Shown: piece by piece, positions 46,701-58,539 of the stretch
Layout: each line of letters begins with the position of its first letter
Numbering within the stretch: position 1 is the first letter of the stretch
NCBI RefSeq assembly: GCF_012273895.1
Contig: NW_024045134.1
Span: 806,001 to 870,000 of the forward strand
Source of the DNA: Zerene cesonia
Taxonomy: Eukaryota > Arthropoda > Insecta > Lepidoptera > Pieridae
DNA length: 64,000 nucleotides
Reading direction: 5' to 3'
Translations under genes and position numbers: made by a program
The notes under the pieces: generated by a model
The model's input: only the letters and a program-made list of their open reading frames with translations
The model's database searches: none
Told to the model about the DNA's origin: nothing

Positions 46701-49700
46701 CACAGGCGGTATAATAATGTCGTCATCATTCGTTGGAGCAATGGATGCCCGCGAGCTGGGGTTTTGAGAATCCGTTCCAATGCCTGCAATCTTTAAAATT
46801 CATTAATTAGAAAACGAAATTATGAACAAATCCTACTAGCATTATAAATGCGAAAGTTTGTAAGGATGTGTGTATGTTTGTTACTCTTTCACACAAACAC
46901 TACTGAACTGAAAACTGGAATAACACATAGACAACTTTTTATCCTGATCTTCCTATGGGATACGGACTTACGCGGGTGAAACCGCGGGGCGTTGTTTAAT
47001 CGCGGGTGGCGGGTGTTTGATGGCCTATAATAAATACTAACTTGTGTTTCAGGGTCTTGTTGGGCCTGTGCCGCGAGTCCAGCGGAAGTGAGGCGGTCGC
47101 TCCCGCCACGCCCTTTACGACGTCTCTTGCCACGCCTACGCATTTCCATTGTGCCTTAAAGAATGGCATTATCTTTAATTGAAAATAGAAATAACTCTCA
47201 AATTTGTTTTTAAACTATTCAAGCTAAACATTAAATTGCTATATTGTCTGTTACAAACACCCATTGAATAACCCACGTTCCATTATTATTAGATGAGAAT
47301 ATTTTATTTACTTTCGTATCATAGAAAAAGCCTCATCAAATTGACTTGGACATTTTGGTCCCAATACTTACGACACTGGATGTTGATAAAAATATTTCAG
47401 TGTGGCAAGGTGTCGAGAATTGATCATCTAATTACGATTTAAGAATTTTGATGGATGAAATAAGCGTAGCATGCCTTTACTATATATAGTAAGGAGACAC
47501 GGCATTTCATAGATAACGTATTCTATTTAAGAATGTATACATTTTTACCACTGTCATCCATAGGAACCAATTCATCTGGGTTGTTGTCCAATTCCTTGTC
47601 ACTCTTCGATCGTTGTGACGCCGGTGCATCATTCTTTTTATTTCTCGGAGTCTTTCCCAAGTTCAGTGCCTTGAGTTGGTTCTGTAATCCAAAATTCACA
47701 GTTTTATATAGTGTTCCTGTTTCGAAACGATTAAACAGTTGTATTTTTTTAAAAGCATATAATTATTTATTAGGACAGAGTAAAATGATTGCGTTTAAAC
47801 ATTAAAGTATAATAATCGAATGGAAGAAGAAAGGTAGTCTTTGTAAGCGAGGTATCACTGAGAGGTGAAAAAGATAGAATATTTTAGGAGAATTCCTAGA
47901 GAGAATAGAAAAATTTGCACATCAAAATGCCTAATTACCCTACCACGTTGCATATTGCAATACCTTATTCACCTCTAGTTTCATAAAGAATTCTTCGCTA
48001 TTATAATAATCTTTCCTCTTAGACGCCTTGTCTCTTTTTACTGTCCTTTCTTTAGTCTTGACACTGGGCAATCTTATACGTTTCTTTTGGTCCGCTCCCC
48101 ATGCCATAGACAAAACTACGTTGGAAGCATCTCTCTTTCTGCTTTTCGGTGTATAGTTCACTGCTATGCGTGTTACATGCATTAACGAGCAATCACAATT
48201 AGCCGCTGCAATTGGCGGTATTTTCAGCAATTTCCGCTTTATTCGTTTCGATTTACGCGTCGTTAATTTATCGTACGAAATCGCATTGTTTTCTTTACCC
48301 CTCTGCTCTTTTGGTTTTTTGATTTGAAGCAATTTTGATTTCGATATTAAAAATGGCAACATGTCTATCAACTGTTGTGATAACAATAACCGACGGTGTA
48401 ATAGTGAATTTGTTACAATGTGCGTCAATGTACCGATTATCAGTTATCAAGTATGAAATAATATTTTTTGTTCACGGTCTAGTTGCCTTTGAAGTGCTGA
48501 TAACCGATCATAAGCAACTTTATACGGTAACCGTACAGCTAGTTTCTCTAGGAAATAATGGGGAATAATGTTTTATTATCATCTTAGTAGGAAAAGTAAG
48601 ATTTAGTATAATTGGTATATTATTATCTAAATTTCTCATAGGAGGCCTGCGTCCCAGTAGTTGGAACATGTATGAGCTGATGATGATGATGATGAGTATG
48701 AAAATCAAAACCTCTATCTACTATTTATTTTTGTCAATTTAATGTAAGTACTTGAAACAACAAACAGAGAAAAGAAACAACATGATATTATACGTAAAGC
48801 GATATAGCGCTGTGTGTATGTCTCTTTAGGGCTTTGGAAAGAATGGTAAAATTGAAATGGAATCATCAGTTTTATATTTCAGCAGAAATTGAGCCTTGGC
48901 ACTCTGGGAACGATGAGACCTTGGGTATATATACTATGATTAGTATTTCTTGCACTATAACTATAACAGACCTTCTTCATCGTGCGAACGCTGACTGGCT
49001 CCTTGAGAACTCGCTTCGCCAGTACTAATGGTGATGCGAGTGGCGGTAACTGTTCACATTGGCCCTTTAACAGTCTGGTATGGGTCGACTCTGACAGGTT
49101 AAGAGATGGTAGAGTAGACCGTTCGTTGGTCGCACTGGTAGTGTGTGCCACTGTCATTTCCGACGTCGTGTAACCGTGGTAGTAAAGAGTTTCCTAAAGA
49201 TAGAAACAATTAAAATTACGCGAGTGTATAGCATATAACATTATGTAAGTTTAGGTTTCTAATATGAACTCTATAGCAATGCATATAACATGTACGTATA
49301 ATTAAATTTAATATGAAAGAGATTATGTTTATAAATTTTCTAATCTATATCAGCTATACATCAATGTTTGGAAATTAATCAGAAGAAATAAACATATTAA
49401 ATATAGAGGCTAAATTTTAACGCACATTTTGTGTGTGTATACACACGCAAACAGGGATTTCAGTATGCACACAATATTGTTGACAAAAATATTTTATTCT
49501 TATCTCATATCTTCATTTCATTAAAACTCGCGTAGTAAAACTCATATTCAATTTTACTATCGCTATATAGTACCAACTTGGCTATGACTTCTGCGTAGAT
49601 CCAGGACTATCGTAGTTTTCTGACGAGGTTGGTCCGGTGTGAGGCATCGTCGGGATCCCCGGGATTTCCCACTGGCGAGAGTCGGAGCTGGAGTGAGTGG

Positions 49701-50548
49701 ACGGGAGTCTGTTTCTGTATATCTGGAATTAATTTTTACCATTATGAAATGTGAACAGCGATAAGTTATACCTGGTTTCATTTACATCAATACCTTCTAA
49801 ACATATCTTCAGTTACAATATCGTGGGGAGTTCTATTCTTTTCTTTATCAATCTGATCTTGAAATTTGGAGAGGTCTTCCTGAAAGTAATGAGATTTTCC
49901 CTCCAGTACCTGTAAATTTTTAAAAAATCAGCATTACAAATAAATGGTAGGTCTGCTCAGATTAAACATACGAGAAATTGAAACATTTTAGGCTGCCGGC
50001 TAGGTGTACCGTAGGTCACCAAGTTACCTAGAAGTAGATATTTAGTTTTAAATCTTACCCATGCATCTTTAGCTCGTCTAACGAACTCCTTTGTGGTGGT
50101 GTCTGCTGGATGATTGCACAGCACTGAACAGGCCTGTGAAAATGGATTGTATAGCCCTGCGTAGGGTCGTAGCATGAAGGGAGCTGGTGTTACTTCGCAT
50201 CTTAGCTGTATTGTACTCTAAAACATCAAAAATTAGGCCCTATAAAGCGACATATTATATTGAATTTTGAATCAGTAACATCTTTTTTATTTTTTGATTA
50301 ATATCCTACCTTTTTATTAATAAAAAAATAAGATGAGTTTTAGTTATAGGTATATACTGCATGAGATAAAGTTACGTTTGTTAACAAAATGCTTTTATAT
50401 ACAAATAAAGAAGAGTATACATATATACCCGCAAAGGGTAGGTGAAGCCGCTAGCGGAAAAGCAGTTGGAATACATACTTACTTTTTCTTTAAAACTTAT
50501 CTTTTGTGGTGAGCTTGCTAGTAATCCAGTATGACTCGTTAACCCCAT
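43784..50548 (-). CDS. Unrecognised 14-exon protein
   Basis: Minus-strand exons: 50548-50483, 50217-50059, 49909-49794, 49722-49578, 49193-48972, 48371-47964, 47681-47549, 47154-47042, 46790-46590, 46397-46211, 45675-45560, 45203-45021, 44406-44302, 43882-43784; 750 aa. Every junction has GT-AG and matching phase, and I read no internal stop, which is strong evidence for a real gene. The N terminus (MGLTSHTGLLASSPQKISFK) leads to a compact segment with MLRPYAGLYNPFSQACSVL. The middle is basic and probably disordered (KKRIRLPSVKTKERTVKR; RRRGKRRRKGRGG). The C-terminal third (about 520-750) is a conserved-looking helical region: LKEMRIPAVSLGDWLHIPRV, YLTVLRKFRPNGYRMPIKDI, FKTWCGLCAICERMYG. The helix-loop-helix look there recalls degenerate EF-hands, but I see no canonical calcium loop. 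I do not recognise the family and assign no function. Confidence 0.75.
44055..44240 (+). repeat. Second-family dispersed element in intron 13
   Basis: 'aaaaccactgaaccaatttg', 'gggatagtttttatcccgga' and the end 'gttgttaagctagttta' match the layout of the elements at 3795 and 15575. It is diverged and lies antisense to the host gene. Confidence 0.45.
44785..44999 (+). mobile_element. Helitron-like element (second subfamily) near a splice donor
   Basis: Starts TCCTATACTACTAATATTAT, contains 'atgcgaaagtttgtgag' and ends 'cagggcgcggctag' followed by T. The CTAG end is 21 bp from exon 12 of the unrecognised gene (exon edge 45021), so on the minus strand it lies about 22 nt into the intron. Related sequence is at 46826-46995 and perhaps 63914. 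Confidence 0.65.
46490..46573 (+). repeat. LINE-type 3' end with GATGAT tail
   Basis: 'ccctgtgttccaggagtggg' then 'aaaatatatgggatgatgat' and further GAT units. Same family as 34440 and 48640, in intron 9 of the unrecognised gene. Confidence 0.5.
46826..46995 (+). mobile_element. Helitron-like element (second subfamily), partial
   Basis: 'tactagcattataaatgcg', 'aaagtttgtaaggatg', 'atcttcctatgggatacgg' and 'gggtgaaaccgcggggcg' parallel the element at 44785. The CTAG end is lost. It ends about 47 bp from the exon edge at 47042. Confidence 0.55.
48640..48700 (+). repeat. LINE-type 3' end with GATGAT tail
   Basis: 'ggcctgcgtcccagtagttg' then 'gaacatgtatgagctgatga' and further GAT units. Same family as 34440 and 46490, in intron 5 of the unrecognised gene. 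Confidence 0.5.
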
Positions 50549-53043
50549 CTTTTCCTTGATATCATTAGTTAATATACGAGTACATGCATTATTGAAAGAT
50601 TATTATTGATTAAACTATCGCCTAGAAACGTATCTTCTATCAAATTGAGACAATTGACATTTAAGAATGTTTTTTTTTCTATTTCAGTTTCAATGTTAAA
50701 TAGGTAATTATGAACTGAATAGATGACTCAGTGCATTTTGTATCACCCATAAATTATATTTTGTTAACCTTTCCTGGACAATATAAAATATCAACTAAAT
50801 CGACCCAACCTTTCTCCAAATTTAGCGACATAAACTAACAGCAAATTAGTTGTCTATAAATACTAATAATGCAATGCTGAAAAGTTTGTTTGTTTGAACG
50901 CATTAATCTCAAGATCTTTTTGAGAGATTTTTTTAAATCGGTCTTTCACCGACTCATTTTCTGTTTTATCTATATATCTAAAAATACATTTAATTAAGAT
51001 ACACATCATAAAAATGAAAGGCAATTAAATAACAGGTTTTTAAACCATATCTATTTCTGCAACTTGAAGCCATTTAGTATATTAGGTGTAAAGAGAAACG
51101 ACAAAATGAATTTTTCCACATATATTATTCAAAAAATTTACACAAAAGCACTAAGACATCCATTTAACCTTATTGTCTAAATAAATGACGTTAAATCGAC
51201 ACGCAACTTCTTAATTAAAGATATAATTTGTATCTAAAAATAATACTCATTTCTCTTTTAAATATCAGAAAGTAACTATGGCATTATGAACATAATACCT
51301 ACTAAGCGACGTTTTTAATTTATTACATCTATGATAACCTATAATTTTCATTAATCAACTCTACAATTCTATAATTTGTTACAAATGGGTTTATTTTACA
51401 ATGTAGTGCATTAGAATTATTTCAATGTGTACATTGGGTGAGAATTACAAGTCTTACATTTAAAATAGAACCAATAGATAATTAAATATTTACTGCCTCT
51501 ATAAAACTTCTTAGGCTTAGTACACACTAAGCGTATATATAACAAATATTACACAGTGTACACTAACCATAAGTAGTAAATATTAAAATGTTAATTCGGC
51601 TTATGTATCTAATTAATGTATTATTGCATCTAATTGTTCGTATCGGTATGTAAAATTGTTTTGTACTCAATAAAATTTCGCTTTAACTCCAAACTTTATT
51701 ACAACTTAAAAATATAGAAATATAATTTACACAAATATTGTTAGATACTGGGATTTACTTGCATATAATTGCATTTGTGGAGAAAATGTTAATTATAAAA
51801 ATTTTTACAATTTCATTGTAATATTTTTCTCCATTCCAGCCAATTAAATTTGCACCAAGAACTTAGCCTGTCGCAAACTAAAATAATTAATTAAATAATA
51901 ATGTCTACTCTAATGATACTCAAGTATCATCGAGTTACAAAGATTCGGAAACTGTTTAAACTTTCTTTTCAAAAATCGAATTAATTGCACGACTCATAAT
52001 GCGAAGCAAGAGTGCTCTACTACCGAAAAATTCGATTAACCTCGGTGCCACATTTAATTAATTGCTCGATTTATAATCCTCGTAATCTTTTGAATCTACG
52101 CATCATTTTATAGATAATTTAATGGAGATTAATTCAGCACTGGTAAATATTAATTTAAGATAACAGCACCAGAAAAAAAAAGAAATAGTAAAAAAAAAAA
52201 ATCCCGTCAGCCAACACTTTTTTTTCTTTGAAACACGATAACTTGCATAAAAACTATTTAATTGAATCAGTTTGTTTTTTCATAACCTTTATATTTAGAT
52301 CTATACGAATATGGTATTGAAAATGGTTATCTTATCGTCATTTGATAGTTATTATGAAAAACTATAATAAGCACATATTTTCTTCTTGAGCATTATGAGT
52401 CGTGCACTTTTGAATTTTTCAAACATTTTTATCGTATTATTGTACAAATTGATATGTAAATACAACTTATTGTTTATAAACTAACAATCATAAAATTAGC
52501 CAGCAGGTATTAACAAATAGTCGATTTAGTTACAGATAAACAGCGGAATCCCTAATAGACTTATTTTACAACCTCATTTAAATATAGATAATTATTATGT
52601 CATGAACATAAGTGTTGAGATTATTACATTTTACATAAAAACTAATCATGTGGCCATTCACATGAATGCTATCCAGCACCCATAAACTGTTATTATTAAA
52701 ACATACAAAACATTAATAATTTAAACTAAAACCACACTGTGTGACTCATGTTTCATCCTCTACAAATAAAATTTAATTATGACTAGTAGTTAAGAAATAA
52801 ATTTGAGCATGGATTAAAAGCGTACTATACGGCCATGCTATAAAAGTATTAAAAAAACTTAAATACTTATGTATATAAATTACAGGTGTCATCACACTTT
52901 TGAAATAAAATAGTTCGGTCCTCAATCTCGTAGCACTATCGCGTGAACACTTTAATGTATATGTTTTACAAGGCTATAGTCTGTGGGGGCGTCCTTTACT
53001 CGATCAAGACTACGTCATTGTCGGGCTTAGGGCGCGCGGCGTA
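50549..53043. other. Spacer and probable Atrophin 3' UTR
   Basis: About 2.5 kb of AT-rich sequence without a supported exon, between the start of the unrecognised gene and the stop of Atrophin (both minus strand). The part next to 53043 is probably a long Atrophin 3' UTR. Several TTTATT hexamers (minus-strand AATAAA) occur, but I cannot choose one. A fragment of the Helitron-like family lies at 50865-50945. Confidence 0.55.
50865..50945 (+). repeat. 5' fragment of Helitron-like family
   Basis: 'tactaataatgcaatgctg' then 'agtttgtttgtttgaacgca' and 'ttaatctcaa' match the first half of the element at 12355. The remainder is absent. Confidence 0.5.
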
Positions 53044-56000
53044 CTACGGACGCGAAGCTCTAGCGGCTTCTTCTAGCGCCCGCACTTTCAGTTCCCGTTC
53101 CCTTTGCTGTCGGAGGAAGTCTTCGTGATGTGCTGGATGTAGAAATCCTCTTTCTCTCTCCAATAACAGCTGTCGTTGAAGCTGCTCGTGAGCTGCTGCC
53201 TGTTGCGCTAGTTGCTCGGCGTAAGGTCTCCCGAGCAAATCAGGGTGAGGCAGTGGTCGGTATGGAGCACCAGCTCCAAGTCCTAAACTCAATGCATCCT
53301 GCTGGGCTTGCGCAGCAGCTTGTTGTCCAGGATGTAGATGTAAATGGGTGTGAGAGTGCGCATGAGTGTGAGCGTGGGTATGCGCGTGATATTCAGGATT
53401 TATTCCCGCCATTTGTAGACGCACCATAGGGTCAGCGGCGAGCGCTAATCTTTCAGCCGCTTCTAATTGTGCCGCGGCAACGCCAGGGTGTGGATGATGT
53501 GGGTGGTGAGGGGGAGCACCAGTAACAGGCACCGATTGGGGTGGACCTCCTGCACCTGCTGGAGGTATACCTAATCTCTCTAGTCGTTCGCGCTCTAACT
53601 GTGAAAGCGCGCCCGGGCCATGCCCAGGTGGATATAAACCGAACTGGACTGGTATTGCACCTTGGGGAGGCGGTGGAGGCATTCCATACCTCCGATGCAT
53701 TTCCAACCAATGTGGATCGAGAGCACGTGGTCCTACATTATTTTTGAGCAGTTCTTCTTTTAGTCTATCATTCAACTCTCTTTCTCGTAATTCTCTTATT
53801 TCTCTATCTCTCTTTTCTCTTTCAAGATGCTCTAGTTCAAGACGTTCACGCGCTCCAGCAGCACCGTACATAGAGCTTAATTGATATTGAAGCATTGGAT
53901 CCATACAATGACGAGGCAGATTTCCTGGGCTAAAACCAGCGTGAGGCCTAGCATAATCAGAAAGCTGTCGTAAAGATGGTGAGTCAGGATATCCAGGCGG
54001 TCTTGGAAAGTACGGAGATGTTATTGTTTCGATAGCACCTCTTGATGGCGGTTTTGTATCGGGCTTTTCTGGTGTTGCTATTTTTCTGTGTGCTTGTTGA
54101 GCTATTTTTTCTCTTTCCTCTCTATCTCTTTCTGCTTGTTTCCTCAAACGTTCTTCCCGTTTACGTGCAAGTTTCGATTCTGGCACTGGTTTGAATATAA
54201 GATCAGTGCGAGTACATGAATTGTAATCACCACGATTCCAATGTCTTAGGAATATTGCAGATTGTGATCGATGACATTCTGTGTCTTCTATTTTAGGTTC
54301 TGGGCTAGGTCCATGAGGAATATGAGCCGGACTTGGAATTTCTTCCTCTTCAGGTTGTGATTGTGTCTCTAATTTTAATTCAGGATTATCATCAGGTATA
54401 GGCCGGGGTGGACCACGTAGATGTGGATGTCCAGGTGCAAGTTGATGAGGCGACCCAGATCTACCATGAGATGCTTGTAATCCAGCTGCAGCTTGCGCGT
54501 GTAATCGCAAACTTTCAATTGAACTTGGACCCGGGCCAGGAGGTAGGGCAAGGCTCATAGGATGGCCCATTGAAGGTGGTTGAATCATAAGATGGTTTGG
54601 ATTTCCAGGCATCATCTTTGGATGGTGTCGGAGAAGCATAGAGTCTGCGGGAGAAAGTCTTTCGGGGTGATGAGCCAAATGATGCGAATGATGATGCGTA
54701 TGATTATTTGTGACATTAACGCTCGACGAAGAGCTGGTTGTCTGAGAAACACTTGCTGAAAGGTGGTGCGGAGAACTTGAATGGGAACTGGTTTTCTGTT
54801 GTGTATTTATCTTATGTTGTATAGATTGGGAGGAGCTGCTTGAAGTTGAGTGTGATATAGACAGAGTATGATTTGTCCCACCGCCAACATGACTAGGTTG
54901 TTTTTCCGTACTGGTGTGAACAGCGCTGTGGTGACTCGTAGAATGATGATGCGTCATAGTAGTTTCATGCAATTGGTGACGCTCAGTTGTGGCATTTGGA
55001 TTCCTTGGATCTTCTGTAGTTTCGGATATTTCTCTCAAAGATCTTGTCGTAACAGATGAACTAGTACTATGATGAGCGCTAAGCATGGTTGTAGACTCTA
55101 TGGTAGATGGTTTTGACGGATCGTGCCTTCCAGGTGTGCTTGACGATGGATGCATTGGGGGTATCGGATGCGGCTGTGGTAATGGACCATACGGATATGG
55201 ATATGGCATTGAGTAACCAGGATGAGGGTGGGAATAGTATGGATGCATAGCATGTGCTGCAGCAGCTGCAGAAAGCTGAAATATTGAAGATGGATGAAGT
55301 AATGGATGATGAGGATGGTGTAGATGCGACGCAAAAGGATGTGGTGGGGGAGGCCCATGCTGTTGACTTGAATGCAGAACAGGGCCCGCCATTGTTGAAG
55401 GAATTGATAATGGAGTGGGATTCATCAAGTTTAGAGCTGAATGTGAAACAGGAGTATTTGGTTGTACGGGAGATGCTGAAATTTGTCTGGGCTGTGAGGG
55501 ACTCGTGAGGTGTCTTGAAAATGGAGATGTGGTAGCAGATGGGTGAGGGTGACTAGGAGTCCCATTGTGACTTGATTGACTTTTTATAGGTGTTGGAGTA
55601 TGTGGGCTTTTAACGGGAGGAATAGTGCTTGATGAATCCATTCCACTGCTTTGACTCGTAGATACTGGAGTAATGTGAGGTTGATGCAAGAAGTCTGGCT
55701 CTTTCTTAATGCTTTCTATTCTAGGACCGAGGAAAGCACTTGGCATACTTGAATTTTCATTTGTAGGTTGGCTTGGAGGTCTACTATTGTTTTCAACACT
55801 TGACATTGATTCTCTGTCCCTTTCAGAGCTCAAATGTTGTGCTATTGAACTTCCAATTGGATATCCTGGTACTTTCACTTCTTTCAATGACTGCAGAGGA
55901 TCAGATACACTTTGAGTAGAAAGATTAGCAGGCATATTATCTGGAACTTCTTGTTTTATCTTCAGGTCTTGAGGCATTGATGGATCATTTTGATTTGATT

Positions 56001-58539
56001 GAGATTGCATCATATTTCCACCTGAAATGCTATGTGAAGGAGGCACTTGTTGCATAAGAGGTGGTAATGAACTTGGTTTTTCCAAACCTGGATGTCCAGT
56101 ATGACCATATAATGAGGATGGCATGAATCCATAAGGACCAATGTTAGACCCTCCACCACTTACAGATATTAAAGGTCCTGGCGGTAACAGTCCAGAAATT
56201 GAAGGCTGGCTGAGAGGAGGTGGGGGCATGCTGTGACCTGATACGGGTATATTTGGTACTTCAGTTGGTCTAATTCCAAGATTTTCCGGTCTAACTGGCG
56301 CTGGGAATATTGGTGGTCTTAAGTTAGTATTTTGATTATCAGCTTTTGGCATGGGTTGTGTTTTTAAATCTGTAGGTTGTTTATCATCTGCATCTGATTC
56401 CTGTGATTTCATTTCTTGAGTATTTGCAGGAGAAATAGGTTCTGTATTTGTTGCAGATGGATGTTCCATGTGAGGAGGAGATGATCCACGCACACTTGTT
56501 GGTGATGGACTTATTCTTTGCAAAGATTCCAATCTGGGAGTATTAGGAGAATCAACTTTGTTTGCTGTTGATATTGTTGCTGTAAATATCTCTGGTGTAT
56601 TTTGATTTTTCATTTCACTTGCCTCATCCCTTGGTTCTAATTTAATCACAGTTTTCAAGGGATTTATTAAGGGGTTGTGTTTATTTGCATCATTTGCAAA
56701 GTTAATGTTAGATGTGTATGGGAATGGAGGCACATTGTTTGAATAATCTTTAGCATTCCTTATTATAGAATTAGTATCCTTAATATTGACTGGATTAAAT
56801 ATTGGATTTGGAACACCTTCTATTTTAATGCTGTGGCTTAATTTAGGATTATATATATGGCTATCTTTCACAAAGAAGTTTGTATGTTCCATAATCATAG
56901 GTTTATTTACTTGGTTGATTGAATGAGCTGGGTAATTTTGAGCCAATGGATCTTTTTGGAATTCCTCTTTTTGTAAATTCATTGACTGATCATCTGTATC
57001 TATCTCTTCCTTAATCTTAATTTTTTCCATAGCCTCGGTTGTCATTGGAGTAACTTTAGGTATAATAAGTTCAGTCTTGGGAAACACTGTAAAAGTCCGG
57101 GGGTCAATGTTTTCATGACCTTTAGCTGGTGCTGTATCAGTTTTTAAGTCTAATACAGCTCTATTTTCTTTTTCTGCACTCACTTTAAAAACAGGAGGCA
57201 ATGCATCCTTTTCTGTCTTAATTATTGGTTCAACATTGGCTTCTACTTTAATTTGTGGTTCAATGGGTTTAGTAGGTTGTTCCATCTCTGGTTCCTTATT
57301 TTGTTCTATATTTTCTTTATCAGTCTTATTAATACTATAGTCACATGCTTCAGGTTCAGCCTCTGGGGTTTCAGTTTCATCCATGGCTGGAAAACTATCA
57401 TTTGTTAGACTTTCTGATGGGCTTTCGGGTGGTTCAGCTGCTTTCTTTTTCTTCATTTGTACATCACCATCCATTATGCCTTCTATTTTACTATCATCAG
57501 GAAGGCGTTTCTTAACCTTTGATACATCAACAACAACTTTACCATTTGCTACTTTCTTCTTAGTATCTTTACTAACAGGAGAGGAAGGAACTTTGTCATT
57601 ATTGTTGTTTGTACTTTGTGTATTTGGTTTGTTAGGTTTCTTGGCCTTGGTGTCAGTATCACTTTCATCTTGACCCTTTTTACTACTTGGTGTTGTTTGC
57701 TCTTTAGATTTATTTCTAGTTCTCATCCTACTAGGTGAATCATCTGGATTATCTCCACTCCTGCCATTATCAGCTTTAGCTAAATCTCCCGCATCCCTTG
57801 AATCACTATCATCTTCAGAATTTTCATCTTCCGTAACTGAACTCATTTCACCTGCCTCTTTAGGATTTGGTGAAGGTCTGGAACCGTTAGTATCAGGCAT
57901 TGTAGGTGTTGCCTCAGGTGTTTGCTCTTTAGGGGTCCCAGCCCGAGAGTTTCTTGTGTTGCGGACTCGCCTTAATGCTTGTCGTCTCCTTCTATGCGGT
58001 CGGTTACTACTAGCACCTGGTGTCTTTTTCCACAAATAATAGAACTCCACTAACTCTGCAGTGTCTTTATGAGGCAATAAATCTTTTTTGATCTTAAAAA
58101 AGTTCTTACCAAATTGTCTTATACCTTTCACAAATCTTTTTGTCTCTTCTTCTGACCATTTCTTCTCAATCCCTTTAGGGACAGGACATTTCACGAGAGC
58201 TTGTAAAGCACGACCTGGATCATAACCAGAATCATGTAAAACGTCAAGTGCATTAATTGTTGTATCATCACGACTTGCGGCTACACAGCCATCGTCAGGG
58301 GAACCTCCGTCACACATACCGGCAAATGCAGCCATAGAACGTGCAGCTCTCAAATACATAACCAAATCCCGGTCAGTAGCCTGAGCTGGCAACCATCGTA
58401 GTTCTTCACCACCTGGACATGGCTCATCTGGTCCCAAGGGACCATTTGTACGTATATCGGGAAGGCAAGCATATATATCTTTATCCTTATTCACGGGTTG
58501 ATTCTGTGTCACCTGAATCTCCCCTTGATTCTGGGCCAT
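53044..58539 (-). CDS. Gug: Atrophin / Grunge (RERE-like) corepressor
   Basis: A single uninterrupted ORF of 1831 aa. Residues about 30-120 form an ELM2-type region (LRWLPAQATDRDLVMYLRAA ... GYDPGRALQALVKCP), followed by a SANT domain (about 125-173: KKWSEEETKRFVKGIRQFGK and LVEFYYLWKKTPG). Then come an Arg-rich patch, a long Ser/Pro/Thr-rich region with VKIE-like sumoylation candidates, and a His-rich middle. The conserved Atrophin C-terminal part holds HWNRGDYNSCTRTDLIF, an Arg/Glu-rich helix (ERLELEHLEREKRDREIREL), SQLERERLERLG and a His-repeat HAHTHAHTHAHSHTHLHLH. There is no BAH domain or GATA finger in the ORF, unlike long vertebrate RERE. Known family role: nuclear corepressor that recruits HDAC1/2 through ELM2-SANT and partners with nuclear receptors such as Tailless. 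ATG 58539 is the first Met and directly precedes the conserved part. Start and stop both look natural. Confidence 0.93.
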   Translation of the reverse strand: MAQNQGEIQVTQNQPVNKDKDIYACLPDIRTNGPLGPDEPCPGGEELRWLPAQATDRDLVMYLRAARSMAAFAGMCDGGSPDDGCVAASRDDTTINALDVLHDSGYDPGRALQALVKCPVPKGIEKKWSEEETKRFVKGIRQFGKNFFKIKKDLLPHKDTAELVEFYYLWKKTPGASSNRPHRRRRQALRRVRNTRNSRAGTPKEQTPEATPTMPDTNGSRPSPNPKEAGEMSSVTEDENSEDDSDSRDAGDLAKADNGRSGDNPDDSPSRMRTRNKSKEQTTPSSKKGQDESDTDTKAKKPNKPNTQSTNNNNDKVPSSPVSKDTKKKVANGKVVVDVSKVKKRLPDDSKIEGIMDGDVQMKKKKAAEPPESPSESLTNDSFPAMDETETPEAEPEACDYSINKTDKENIEQNKEPEMEQPTKPIEPQIKVEANVEPIIKTEKDALPPVFKVSAEKENRAVLDLKTDTAPAKGHENIDPRTFTVFPKTELIIPKVTPMTTEAMEKIKIKEEIDTDDQSMNLQKEEFQKDPLAQNYPAHSINQVNKPMIMEHTNFFVKDSHIYNPKLSHSIKIEGVPNPIFNPVNIKDTNSIIRNAKDYSNNVPPFPYTSNINFANDANKHNPLINPLKTVIKLEPRDEASEMKNQNTPEIFTATISTANKVDSPNTPRLESLQRISPSPTSVRGSSPPHMEHPSATNTEPISPANTQEMKSQESDADDKQPTDLKTQPMPKADNQNTNLRPPIFPAPVRPENLGIRPTEVPNIPVSGHSMPPPPLSQPSISGLLPPGPLISVSGGGSNIGPYGFMPSSLYGHTGHPGLEKPSSLPPLMQQVPPSHSISGGNMMQSQSNQNDPSMPQDLKIKQEVPDNMPANLSTQSVSDPLQSLKEVKVPGYPIGSSIAQHLSSERDRESMSSVENNSRPPSQPTNENSSMPSAFLGPRIESIKKEPDFLHQPHITPVSTSQSSGMDSSSTIPPVKSPHTPTPIKSQSSHNGTPSHPHPSATTSPFSRHLTSPSQPRQISASPVQPNTPVSHSALNLMNPTPLSIPSTMAGPVLHSSQQHGPPPPHPFASHLHHPHHPLLHPSSIFQLSAAAAAHAMHPYYSHPHPGYSMPYPYPYGPLPQPHPIPPMHPSSSTPGRHDPSKPSTIESTTMLSAHHSTSSSVTTRSLREISETTEDPRNPNATTERHQLHETTMTHHHSTSHHSAVHTSTEKQPSHVGGGTNHTLSISHSTSSSSSQSIQHKINTQQKTSSHSSSPHHLSASVSQTTSSSSSVNVTNNHTHHHSHHLAHHPERLSPADSMLLRHHPKMMPGNPNHLMIQPPSMGHPMSLALPPGPGPSSIESLRLHAQAAAGLQASHGRSGSPHQLAPGHPHLRGPPRPIPDDNPELKLETQSQPEEEEIPSPAHIPHGPSPEPKIEDTECHRSQSAIFLRHWNRGDYNSCTRTDLIFKPVPESKLARKREERLRKQAERDREEREKIAQQAHRKIATPEKPDTKPPSRGAIETITSPYFPRPPGYPDSPSLRQLSDYARPHAGFSPGNLPRHCMDPMLQYQLSSMYGAAGARERLELEHLEREKRDREIRELRERELNDRLKEELLKNNVGPRALDPHWLEMHRRYGMPPPPPQGAIPVQFGLYPPGHGPGALSQLERERLERLGIPPAGAGGPPQSVPVTGAPPHHPHHPHPGVAAAQLEAAERLALAADPMVRLQMAGINPEYHAHTHAHTHAHSHTHLHLHPGQQAAAQAQQDALSLGLGAGAPYRPLPHPDLLGRPYAEQLAQQAAAHEQLQRQLLLERERGFLHPAHHEDFLRQQRERELKVRALEEAARASRP

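Noticed and set aside
47940..48428. Reading 48428-47940 as a separate 162-aa gene
   Set aside because: The segment 48371-47964 fits as exon 6 of the 14-exon gene, with acceptor and donor in matching phase on both sides.
55098..55508. ORFs on other frames inside Atrophin
   Set aside because: They are shadows of the His/Met/Pro-rich coding sequence of Atrophin.
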